From positions 222,886 through 286,885 of the forward strand of contig MNCI01033412.1 of assembly GCA_015680685.1 (NCBI GenBank): 64,000 bases of DNA, read 5' to 3'. Both the position numbers and the translations under genes were made by a program. The DNA is from Gnetum montanum. Taxonomy: Eukaryota; Streptophyta; Gnetopsida; Gnetales; Gnetaceae. Below the pieces are notes generated by a model. It saw only the letters and a list, made by a program, of their open reading frames with translations, did no database searches and was not told the DNA's origin. This document shows positions 22,310 to 32,889 of the stretch, piece after piece (the first letter of the stretch is position 1; each line of letters opens with the position of its first letter).

Positions 22310-24359
22310 TAATCACACAAGAATTGATTGTTAGTAAGGTTATTTAAAGAAATTTGATTATCTTATACCTTACTCATTACCTTTAATAAATGTTTAATTC
22401 TTTGCTTAGTGTGATTCTAAAGTTAGAAATTTTTTCAAGGAAGTTACCCTAAAAGTTTGATGTCAAACCTAATCTGTTTAGATGAAACATATAATAACTT
22501 AGATGACTTGGGTGAAGGGAGAAAATTAGTTTGGCATGAATTTCTAATATACTTACCCCTACGATATCCTTTGGGCAATAGAAAATTTTCAAAATATTAT
22601 GTGCAAGTTCTATAGTACCCCTCCCCCATGGCTAAGTTGTACACTCCAGGTTTAATTAGGTTCAATCAAAAAAGAAATTGGAGTGTCAAAGAGTGAAATA
22701 TTAGAAGTTGAACTTAGACTTGCAAAGCTCTAAAAATTGTGGAAGAAAATTTAAACAACTCCCCTCATGTCAACTGTTGAAAATAATGTGTATAGTGCAC
22801 GGGGGTCCCCTATATATACTTTTTATGGACACGATATCATGTACACGATAGCATGTACCCAATATTGGGTCGGACCTAATATCTGGTACCCAATATCATA
22901 TCCCAACCAAGATAGGGTACTTAGTAGAATTGATTATTGTTCGAGTTTTTAGGGCCAAAATTGAAGGATTTAAGGTAGATTCGAAAGGTCTGGGATAATG
23001 GCAAGTGGGAATTGAGGCATTGAAAGTGTAATGAAGTGGAGTCATACAATGAAGTTCTTTGAAAAGGATGAGGACAAAGGACATGTAATGGTTCTAAGGA
23101 ATGTTCAATTAAAATGATGACAAAGGAAAGAATAGATTTGGCAATGGAGTACTTGGAGGGTATAAAATGATTTGGTGATGTGCAACAAGTATAAATTACA
23201 AAATTCATGCAAGTGGGTCCTCCCCAAAGCAAGTTCCAACCTATAATGCCCTTACATAACCACACCTTAAAATGTCCGTAGGCACTAGAAGGGTTAAATG
23301 CAACTTGCACCTATGCAATAAAACACACACTTGTTAAGCACCACCGCTATGAGGTATGAATTCTATGCCACATAAGACACAAATTAGACGTGTCTAGATC
23401 GAGATGAGATGAACTGTAGAAGGAATTGTAGAGATTGGGATGTGAGGTAACTTACCCTTGGTACAATGAATCCTAAGTTTTGTGTGTGATTAAAGTACCA
23501 TTAGCCTTTATATTCAAGATCAAAACCAAGTCCATACCTTTGGTTAGTGACATTGCATTTTTTCATCCCAATGATGGACAACCATAAAAGCATCATGATA
23601 GTAAGGTGTACGATCACTTGGCATTTTGCGTAAGTGAGGAGTGATTTGAATTTTTGGTTGGCACATTTTTCTTATGCTTTTTTTTTTTTTGCTTCGTTTC
23701 TTTCTTTTCTTCTTTACTTTCTTCTTCTTTTCTTTTTCTTCTTCTAGCTACTTTTGCACTTGGTCTTTCCCAAAGGTGATCTAGAGAAGCCACCAACCTT
23801 TAGGCATGGATGCATGTCTTTCCAATGGGACCCCCCCAGAATAGCATTGAGTTTCTTATTTGAGTACCTTTGTTACAACACTTACTTCCATTATTTGTTA
23901 GATCTACAAGGATCTTAGTACAACCAAGCTGCATGATAACACATACAGATGTCACCAAAGAGAATCCACAAGTCCCCTTGATGTCACACCCTTACCACTC
24001 TTTCTTAGTCTATCACTCTTCACTCTAAGCATAATGAGTACAAAGTTACTTTAAGTTTTTATGATAACAAAAATATCATCATACCCAGAGCAAGAACCTC
24101 TTATTAATAACATGGGTGGGTGGATGTTGTGGGCTCAATGTCCAAATAATTAGTCATTGGTGACTCGATAACATAGGACAACACCTCAACCGACTGGTTA
24201 CATGAGTATTTTATTCACAAATAATATTACTTACAAAAAGATAAAACAACAAATTGGAAAATGAGAAATTAGAAAAAAAAAATTGTAAAACCAAATAAAA
24301 GAAAAAACATTTACTAATTCTACTTGTTAGAATGGGGGGTATCCCCCATCACTAAACCT
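22310..24359 (-). mobile_element. Middle of the 18.3-27.7 kb element: U3-like array and non-coding DNA
   Basis: 22800-22925 holds ATATAT and GATATC/CAATATTGGG words with a minus-strand TATATATAGGG, very like the promoter part of this family's LTRs, and lies about 0.5 kb upstream of the extra ORF. 23610-23800 is a low-complexity poly-T/CTT tract. 23850-24060 shares 'tccccttgatgtcacacccttaccactc'-type sequence with 32100-32160. No pol motifs are seen. Confidence 0.45.
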
Positions 24360-26785
24360 TTGATCATGGAGAGAATTAATAAATGAAAAGTTAGGATCCA
24401 TGCATGTTGGAAATATTAGGGCTTAGTCATATCCAAACCACTGGATGCCTTTTGGTGTAGTGGTAGAAATGTACCCAAATTGGGGTTCACACACTTGATG
24501 AAAGTAGGCATAGTAGGGTAGATTATAAGTTGTGGTCATGTGATAAGAAGCTAACCCACTATAGCACCCGTGACCATAAGACGGTATGCAAGGATTGATA
24601 TGTCTCCTCACGTTGTTATATTCATTGGGTTGCATGGTTGTTGAAGTATTAATTAGTGGCCTAGATAAGGTAATAGGAGGTGTTAAGTTTGAAAAGGAAG
24701 GTGCATCACTATGTTGGGCTTTTGCTGAGTTGGAGGATGTAGTGGTCTTAGAATCATGCTATCTCTTTCTTCTGCCATGCCTAAAGAAAGGATGCTTTTG
24801 ACGTTATGGAGGACTCCCACTACTATTGACCGTAGCAGCACAAGTAATGTTTGTTGGTTGGTGTTGTGGTGCAAAACCTTCTAGTACAACTCATGACAAT
24901 ATAGAAGGAGGTAAAGGATGAGAATATTAAGAGTAAGGAGGAGTGTAAGGAACATGAGGTGGTGATCTTGCAAGAGAGGACATGGGTTGATGATGCTCGA
25001 GAACGTGATAACAACAAGGTGAAGTAGAGGATGTTGATCTAGTTTGAGAAATAGGGTGTTGAACATAATAAGCACTTGGTTTTAGGTGATACAAAGTGTG
25101 GTCAGTTTGGCGATGGCCTTCTCCACAACTAGGAATTTTTCCACTGTGGTTGAGCATAGTACTAAGGCTAGTAAGGATTTTTCAATGGATAGTACGATGA
25201 GTTGTGGAATTGCCCATAGAGTTGTGGGACAAGAATGCACCCCAACCATGTACTTCTGTATGAAATTTGGATGTAACATTCTTTCCCAATGCTCATGTAG
25301 ATGTGACAAGATCAGGCATTGGCCTTTTGGATGATTGTACAGGCAAATATCGCATTGATACTTATGATTTGTGGTTGAGCCCCTATCCTCATTTTCTTTA
25401 GCCCTTCTTTTCGATTGTCGAATGGTGTTCTATCCTATTTCTAGGTTTGGTATCCTCTATTTGTTTTGGTTGGAAAAGTTGTTTTGCATGGGTCTCACTT
25501 TACTAATGTCTACATATTCTACATTTTTCATGTACCCACTCCATCATCTTGTTGATCTTTGCCTCAATTTCATCTAGTGACTTTAGTATTGGCAAAGGTA
25601 GAGATGGTTTCACCTCCTTGAGGTGAGTTAATTTCTCCTCTTCATAATTATGGATCTCTATTATTTTAAGAGTTTGGTCCTATTGAGATTTTTTAACATT
25701 CTCCCATTTGGCTATTTCTCCTTCTTTCTTTTACTGCCCACTTAATAAGCTCTTGGAATTGATGGGTTCATAGTTCATATAGTTGACCTGGGACATACAT
25801 CCCTAGGGTCTCCCTTGTTTCATTGTGGAGCCCATCCATGATGTGATACATTAGCCTTTCCTTGGAGAACCCATGGCTTGGGAATTTGTTTAACAAAGAG
25901 TAATATCTTTCTAAGGCCATGTCCAAGGGTTCATGTTACCCTTGTTTCCACTCTTGGATCTGTCTCCTCAAGGTTGACACTCTTGCATAGGTTTGATATC
26001 TTTCGTTGAAGAGGTTTACCATTGTAGGCCAACGGCTAATTAAATTTAGTTTTAAAGACTTGTACCACACTTTAGCTTAGCCAACAAGCATCATAGGGAA
26101 GAGCTTAAGCCTTTGCCACCCATTCTCAATGTTGTTCCATACACAGGAATCATAGAGGGCTTGTAAATGATGTTGTGAATCTAAATCATAACCTCTTGAG
26201 AGCTTAGGAAAGTTATTTAAATCAAGCTTGGGTAAATGGCTTTCCTTGTGATGCCTATGGGATATTTGAGTGGCCTATGTTATATGCATTAGGCTCTTAG
26301 TGGCTAGTAGGGGTTCATCATCACTAAATAGGTTGTGAGTTCGTGAGTTGGGACAATGTTATCTATGTTCATGTTGGTGTTCCTGATTTTTCCTCTGGGT
26401 TCAATTTTTATTTATACGTTGACCCCTTAAGAAATAGTCATCTATGTTACAACTTGATGTTAAAAGAGCAGAGGAAGAGAGGGAATTGGAAGAATCATCA
26501 TGACTTTTGTAAGTCTCCTAATCATCCCTTGATGTACTCTTGCTATCCATTGAGAAGGTCCTAGGCCTTACGAGCCCCCTCATTCTAGGGGATGTCCCAT
26601 CTTCATTAGAGGTGTTTGAGTTGGATGATAAGAGTCCTTGAGTATTGTTGGGGTGTCTATGAACATATGAAACTCCTACATAAGATTAAGTACTCCAAAC
26701 TTCTTCATCATCATAAATTTTGTTGGTTCTCCAATGAATTGCCTCACTAGATGTTGCGCTATTGTTGTTTTTGTGAAAGAGACAT
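24360..26785 (-). pseudogene. gag of the 18.3-27.7 kb element, decayed
   Basis: The start ATG is the complement of 26783-26785 (MSLSQKQQ, then a stop), at the same distance from the primer site as in copies A and B. The capsid region at about 26090-25740 reads AKVWYKSL..., RWPTMVNLFNERYQTYARVSTLRRQIQEWKQG, then HEPLDMALERYYSLLNKF, which lines up with copy B (EAESWYRSL..., RWSTMLELFKDKYQMYSKVSNLHKKIQGWKKG, HEPLDATMG). A proline/tyrosine/histidine-rich tail follows to about 24420. The aspartic-protease core seen at this point in A and B is missing. Many stops and shifts make it non-functional. Confidence 0.65.
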
Positions 26786-26900
26786 TGTTGTGAATTGTGT
26801 GTAACTTAAGTAAATTTAATTTCTTTGTCTAAAAGATATATCGTTAATACTTTGTTACAGCAATCTTATATTATATAACTAATCTAGATAACTAGCACCA

Positions 26901-26918
26901 TCCTTGGCAATGGTGCCA
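26901..26918 (-). other. Primer-binding site (tRNA-Asp type, mutated)
   Basis: On the minus strand it reads TGGCACCATTGCCAAGGA, abutting the LTR; four changes from TGGCGCCGTTGCCGGGGA. Confidence 0.65.
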
Positions 26919-26919
26919 A

Positions 26920-27735
26920 TGATGAGTGATGAGGTATCCCTACACTCAACCATATGAATACGAATGTGTACATACAATCTAGTTGAGCTCTATAGATGGA
27001 CTAGTTGTGGCATGTAGATAGTTATATGTTGATCATAGTTCGTTATCTTCCCACCTGGACTAGTAGCAGCTTTGTCACATATGGTTTAGTCTAGAGTGAG
27101 GCATATGGTGTTGTCCTAATTCTATGCTCTTGATGATGGAAAAGAAAAATTGATTAAATTAATAATAAGAGAAAAACCTAAATTATCCTATGGTGGTGGT
27201 ATTTGTCCTTAATAATCTGTACATGTCTTGGACTTTGTGAGATTACTATTGGGCATACCAAGTATTCGCACTTAAATGCTTGTGATTAAGGTGTACACAT
27301 TCTGCTTAATGATAGGAAAAGTAAATAACAATAAATCATATTGTAATTAAAGAAAACATTAAATAATTAAAATAATAAAATTAATCTATGTGAATGCTAC
27401 AATCATGGAAGTAATTTTAATCTTTATTGCCAATCATGCACATGTCCAAGTACGTCACACTTGAACAAAGGTGCCATACAATTACAATCATCACATTGCG
27501 GGCATGCATTGGGAATAACTAGTTTGGAAGAAAGAAATTGAAACTAAGCTACCAAAAGAAAATAACTTCTAACTCTCTAATGATCTAATTCTTTTTGTTG
27601 TATGCTTGAGTGCTGTATTTATAGGATAACATGGGAACAACGATATCAGATATCTGACATCGTTTCCAAGCCTACGATATCACGTACCTAATATTGTATA
27701 CCCGATATCGGGGCTTGAAAAATCATGACTCATCA
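26920..27735 (-). mobile_element. 5' LTR of the gag plus extra-ORF element
   Basis: 816 bp, TGATGAGTGATGAGG...AATCATGACTCATCA, with perfect 8-bp inverted ends. TATAAATA reads on the minus strand near 27614-27621, with GATATC words at 27640-27710. By eye it is about 80% identical to the LTR at 18348, so the pair is old or comes from different insertions. The flanking 5-mers (AATAG left of 18348, CGGGG right of 27735) do not match. Confidence 0.75.
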
Positions 27736-27960
27736 CGGGGATTACCAGGTGAATTCACTACAAAGCAAATCAAGTGAAGTCATTATAGGGTTATCAAACA
27801 ATTACACTTAATGCCTAAAATCAGTTGTACTTATTCTACCTGACTAATGAACATGGAAAAAGTAAAGTACTTATAAAATGTAAAGAAATAAACTAAAGTA
27901 AACATATTAAAGAAATGAAAATTAAACTAAGGAAATTGAAATTCAACTAATGGCTTGGTA
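27736..27960 (-). mobile_element. Fragment of another LTR of the same superfamily
   Basis: 'gggattaccaggtgaattcac' and the following text match the middle of the neighbouring LTRs ('ggattaccaagcgcacatcac'). This suggests that the 18.3-27.7 kb element inserted into, or recombined with, an older LTR. Confidence 0.55.
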
Positions 27961-28094
27961 TGCAAAATTTGAGAGTATCGATTTCCATTTAAAAAAATGT
28001 ATGTCAATGTAAATTTCCATTTAAAAAACAATCTATGTTAATGTAAATTTTCCCTTATGCTTCTAGTTCTATTCCTACCTTCATTTATGGACAG

Positions 28095-28690
28095 CAAGCC
28101 TAGCCAAAAACTACACATGATGCTTCATATTTTGTGATAGGGAAGTTAATGCAAGGATCATGGTTGTAGCCTTTAGAGGCACAAGGATGTTTGATGTAAA
28201 TGATTGGAAAATAGATTTTGATCTATCTTGGTATAAAATACCAATTGTAGGCAAGGTTCACATGGGATTCATGGAAGCATTGGGAATGGAAAACCATCTC
28301 GAGAAAGATGTCATGAAAAATCTATACCAAGATCTAGAAAATTCAAATTGACAAGCCCTTGGCATAGTATACACTTATGCAAGAGCTTCAGAAATTGTTT
28401 GCAACCCATAAAAAAGCAAATCCTATACTTACAGGGCATAACCTAGGAGGTTCCCTGGCAGTTGTGTTTTCATCTTTGCTTATTATGAAAACCCAGAATG
28501 AGATTATGGGTACGTTTCCAGCGATGTATAATTATGATTAGCCAAGAGTTGAAGATGTTGAATTTAGTAGATTCATGGAAGCACATCTTAACTATCCAAA
28601 CCCTAGATTATATAGATTTGTGTATTGTAATGACTTGCCTCCCAAGTTTCCTCTTGATGATGACATATTTTAGTTCAAACATTTCAATAC
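28095..28690 (+). pseudogene. OBL1-like class 3 lipase, fragmentary pseudogene
   Basis: It corresponds to the large exon of the lipase at 54975-55581, on the opposite strand. In order it encodes FIFCDREVNARIMVVAFRGT, DVNDWKIDFDLSWYKIPIVGKVHMGFMEALGM (28160-28351), then after a frameshift ANPILTGHNLGGSLAVVFSSLL, and finally FMEAHLNYPNPRLYRFVYCNDLPPKFPLDDD followed by FKHF. The nucleophile motif GHSLGG has become GHNLGG, so the catalytic serine is lost. At least two frameshifts and internal stops break it. Homology ends at the position of the partner gene's exon end, where LTR-X begins (28697), so the remaining exons may have been displaced. It is an old paralogue or gene fragment, not a working enzyme. 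Confidence 0.85.
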
Positions 28691-28696
28691 TTATTA

Positions 28697-31160
28697 GTTG
28701 ATGTCAACCTCACCCATGCTAGCCACAGGGACATGATTTACTAGTTTAATCCCCTGGATGGGGTTTCATGATTTAAATAAGGATGCTTTCAATGAGATAT
28801 AACATGCAACCTTTGAAATTATTGTCATCCATCGACACATGGTATACATGTGTGTTTCAAACTTTCAATTCATTCAAAAATATTATAATTGAGAAAACTC
28901 CACCATCAAAAATGACAATGAGCTGATTTCACTCACCAACTCTAGACTAAAGTGTTGATTTTGGACTGATTTTTATGGGTGCATGCAGTTTTGTGACCAA
29001 CAATGAGCACAACACTAAACTTGGGATTGAAAGGCAGTGAGAGTCTTTAAAGTCATTAAGCAACTATCAAAGATGAATGCTCGACAAATATCTTCACAAA
29101 TTGCAATAAAATAAGAAGAGAAATATACATGTTGGGATCCTGGAAACACTCAAGCCAACATTAGAAGATAGATCAACTCAAACAAGATCAAGCCAATAGA
29201 ATTTAGGCAACATAATCCAACAAATGTCAAATGCTTTAATGTGAAAATAAAGCATGCTTGCTGGCAACCATGTGTTTTGGCGATTGCAAAAGAAGATGAT
29301 TCAATCCTAAAACTTCAGAAGGCTAGCTCTTTGCTGCATTGAGTCATCGCCTACATAGAATTCCTAGGCCCACCTAAGTAGGATTTGAGTCAAGAAAATC
29401 TATCCATTACACTCATCCACATAGATGTGAGATGATGAGTGACTACATGCCTGCCCACTTTCAATTTCTTTTTTTGTCATTTCACAACGTAGAATCTCAT
29501 TGCAACAGTAGAAGCATGTAGAAGAGAGAGGGTTGGTGAGCAATGAGAGGCAGTGTACTTCCACTAGCTAGGTGTTACAGGTGATCATGGGACATGGGGG
29601 TGGTGGAGATTTTGATTGTTGTAACCATTGTGAAGGTGATTGAGAACATGGCTGCAGTTACATTGGCACAGTGGTGGTGGTAGAGACATGGTAGACATGG
29701 GCATTCATTGCCATCAGTCAAGAGTTATTCTAAAAGCAGTAGGATGGAACACAAAATGGGGATCATCAACCTCCCCCTCTCCCACTAGCAGATAGGAATA
29801 GGGGGGCTCTCTGGCTCTCTGAGGAATCTTAGCAAGGCACTCTCTCTTTCTCTCTGGAATAGGGATGGATCTTTGGTTCTTTCTCTCTTTGGCAACTAGT
29901 AGCAATTGACAGGTAGTGCATAGCACGTTCTCCAAGTGATCACCATGATAGATGGGTGGCTATAGGAGAGCATGCGATGGCCTCTCTAAAACAGAGGAAG
30001 ACAATGAGCGTGAGCCACGAGAGCAATGCATGTGGCACATTAGAGCATCACCAGCAATGCATGGTTGACAGCGCGTGTGCAAGGTTTTGATAGCAGCAGT
30101 GCTGTGTGGGGCAAGACCAATGGAGGTTCTCTCTCTTAGACAATAATGATGATGGTTATGATGGTAATGGTGATAGATGGTGGCGCATAGTAGTAGGTAG
30201 CAAGGGTGAGTCAACTATCTAGAGACGTGCTAGAGGCTCTCCTAGTGCATGAACTGTAGTGGGTAGTCTCTCTCTCTCTCTCTTTCTTAGCAGATGAGTG
30301 GTGCAATGAATGAAAACAATGTAGGTAGGTAGCATTAATAAGTAGGCAAGCTCGTGGTGGCACATTAGCTCCATAGCACAACGCAACAACTATAGATGGT
30401 AGCAGTCAGTAGTGGGGTTTTGGTTCTCTCTCTCTTGATAGTAGTCAGTAGGTGACAAGTGATGTGTTGTAGGTGGTAGGTAGTAGAAGCTGCAACCAGT
30501 AGTTAGCATAGCCTCAATAGCAATGGGTTTCAATGGTAATGATAGCTTCGAACAGTGCACATGCACATGATGGCAGCATTGGTAGCAAGCCTTCCTCTCA
30601 GCAGTAATGGCTTGGGGTTCTCTACTAGTAGTGGGCACCAGTGACAATGATGAACTAGCAACAGTAGCGAGAACTCTCAGCACCAGCTGAGAGATTGAGA
30701 AACAATAGTAGGTAGATCATCATTTGGTGAGCCTCCCCTCTCATTGTCAACACTAGTCGAGATATTGACAAGCATTGGAAGGTGGTAGGTGGATAATCAT
30801 TAGCCTCTCCCTTTCTTTGGGACATCAGGCAGAAGTAGTGATGCACGATGTCAACACTGACATGTGTACAGAGAGGCACATGAGCATTGGAAAGCGTGCA
30901 CATAATGATGCTTGACAATGAATGGTAGTTAAGTGTGTGTGAGAAATGGAAATGTTTGCGACAATAGAGGTGATGCATGGTGTGATAATGGTGCACATGG
31001 TAGGCTCTTGAATGACAGTTGTTGTTGTTGCACATGAATTGCATAGGTAGTCAGTAGTAGGGGATAGATGGTGTCTCTCTCGACATGGCTAGAGTTGCAC
31101 ATGACAGTGGGCATGCAGTAGGCTTGAATGGCCATCTGCACATATAACACAGTCTAATAT
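28697..31160 (+). mobile_element. LTR-X family element start and CT-rich body (Tat-like)
   Basis: GTTGATGTCAACCTCACCCATGCTAG is the family's LTR start. 29750-31150 is rich in CTCTCT and in GTAGTGG-type words. Part of it (29760-29830) is the reverse complement of 45410-45465 in the copy near 46370, which supports the family link. Many 70-130 codon minus-strand frames here are by-products of low complexity. The right boundary was not found. Confidence 0.5.
30267..30287. repeat. CT dinucleotide microsatellite
   Basis: (TC)n run of about 20 bp; shorter CTCTCT runs occur at about 29845, 30130 and 30425. Confidence 0.8.
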
Positions 31161-32520
31161 TAGCAAGGGTAAATGAATCATCATGTAATTGATACCTTGC
31201 TTCGGTAAAAGGTCCATTGGCTAGGTTGTGGTATGGCTGATACGGATCTGGAGATATATTAATGATGACTACCGAAGGTGTAGGGGTTAGGATAAAATTG
31301 AAAAAATTGGACCAGGACCCCCATGACTAAGAGTGAACCTTCGGTAGCAATAGAATGGAGAAAGAAAAAGAACAAGATAGATGGAGAAAAAGAGACAACT
31401 ATAACGTCGATGAAGTGGATGTCAAGATGAAAATGAACAAAATAAAGTAGATTGCAAAAATGTTAAGGGAAATAATTTAACTGGTGCACCAAATAGGAAT
31501 GNGAATAAGAGTTAAAGTCTTAACCACAAGAATTTACCAAAAATAAAACAATGTGTCAACCAAAATATACACTAATGATACAACTGGCAATGAGGTGGAC
31601 AATGGAGGAAGAATAATGGAGGAAAGGAGAGAGTGGAATGGAGTCTCAAGAACAAGGTGGTGTATAGCCCCTTGTGTGTTTCATAATTAATGTGACTTAG
31701 TAGATCTCATTCCAAATCTGGCCTCAAACAAACCACATCCAATGACTTCGCATTAATGCATTCGGCCAGTCCATCCTCTTGAAGTAACAAGAATGCATCT
31801 CCAAAGAGCCACCACCATTCTGATGAAACGAAGGAGGAGAGAATGGAAAGAGAGAAGGGCCTTAGTTAGAGGGAACATATTTGTGTTAGTTCCATAACCA
31901 ATGCTTGTAGCCCAAGGGATTATTTGGTCTAAGGGGTGTGCTTTGAATTCTCACTTTTTTCTTTTTCTTTTTTTTTTATGTGTTTATGCATGAGAACCAC
32001 ACCATGCAAAGACTTCGTTATTTTTATTATCTCAGCTTCCCGATAATTGAGTGACATTGGAACAATAAGAAAACTCAAGAAGAAAACATCCAAGCACCCA
32101 AGAGAATGGCCAATACAAATGCATCAAGTTCCCTTGAAGTCACACCCTTTTCAATCCTTGAGTTCTTCCTTGGTTTGAGAAATACCCGGTCACTGATTCG
32201 TTATAGTTCTTATTGTTGAAAAAGGGACTGTACAGTTCCAAGCCAAGAGAGACCATAGAAATTTGTGGATGAATGGATGAAGTGGACTCATTACCTGTCA
32301 TATCAAAAGAAACATACCTTAGTATCAACCTCATAACTTAAAGGTAAAAACCAAACATTAGCAATCAATGGGAAATAGTTCATGCCATCATTAAGAATAC
32401 TTATTAAATGACAAACTTGACAATATGGATAACACACATACAAACACACACACAAAATGAAAAAGTATAACGATGTTGTAAAACAAAAAAAAGAAACGTT
32501 AAAGAAATTTGTAAAAAAAA
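31161..32520. other. Non-coding, degraded repeat DNA
   Basis: No gene recognised. 31960-32330 shares blocks with 23850-24340 (for example CCTTGAAGTCACACCCTTTT). There is a single N at 31502. Confidence 0.4.
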
Positions 32521-32522
32521 AA

Positions 32523-32657
32523 TGTGCAAAACAAAAATGTGTAAAACAAAAACGTGTAAAACAAAAATGTGTAAAACAAAAACGTGTAAAACAAAAATGT
32601 GTAAAACAAAAATGTGTAAAACAAAAATGTGTAAAACAAAAACGTGTAAAACAAAAA
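32523..32657. repeat. 15-bp minisatellite, nine units
   Basis: Units YGTGTAAAACAAAAA start at 32523, 32538, 32553, 32568, 32583, 32598, 32613, 32628 and 32643. The first base alternates T or C, and the first unit has one more change. Because 15 is divisible by three, all frames stay open and give artificial KCVKQ or CFTHF repeats. Confidence 0.95.
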
Positions 32658-32889
32658 CTTAAAAGAACTGAGGGCCTCAAAGGATCAACATAGGTGGCCA
32701 TCTCTCCCATGACTGAATGGAAAGGGAGAGATCCAAAATAATGAACGTCTATTTGAATTTCTTAGAAGGGTCCAACTTCTCCCGATTGATGTTTTCTGGT
32801 TAAGGGGTGGAAGTCGGCGATGCTCATACTCCAATGTATCTATGCCTTTGTTGTTAGCATGAGTTGTTCCTTTAGTTTTTTCCATGCAT

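Noticed and set aside
18348-27735. Proof of a single insertion by target-site duplication
   Set aside because: The 5-mers AATAG and CGGGG do not match, so a single clean insertion cannot be claimed.
29714-31150. Histidine-, tyrosine- and leucine-rich minus-strand frames up to 129 codons
   Set aside because: They arise from CT- and GTAGTGG-type low-complexity sequence in a repeat; overlapping frames are equally open.
32523-32657. Possible CRISPR array
   Set aside because: Contiguous 15-bp units without spacers in a eukaryotic genome; it is a minisatellite.
32303-32710. Minus-strand protein with repeated CFTHF/CFTRF units, and a lysine-rich plus-strand counterpart
   Set aside because: Pure translation of the 15-bp minisatellite; both strands are open only because the period is divisible by three.
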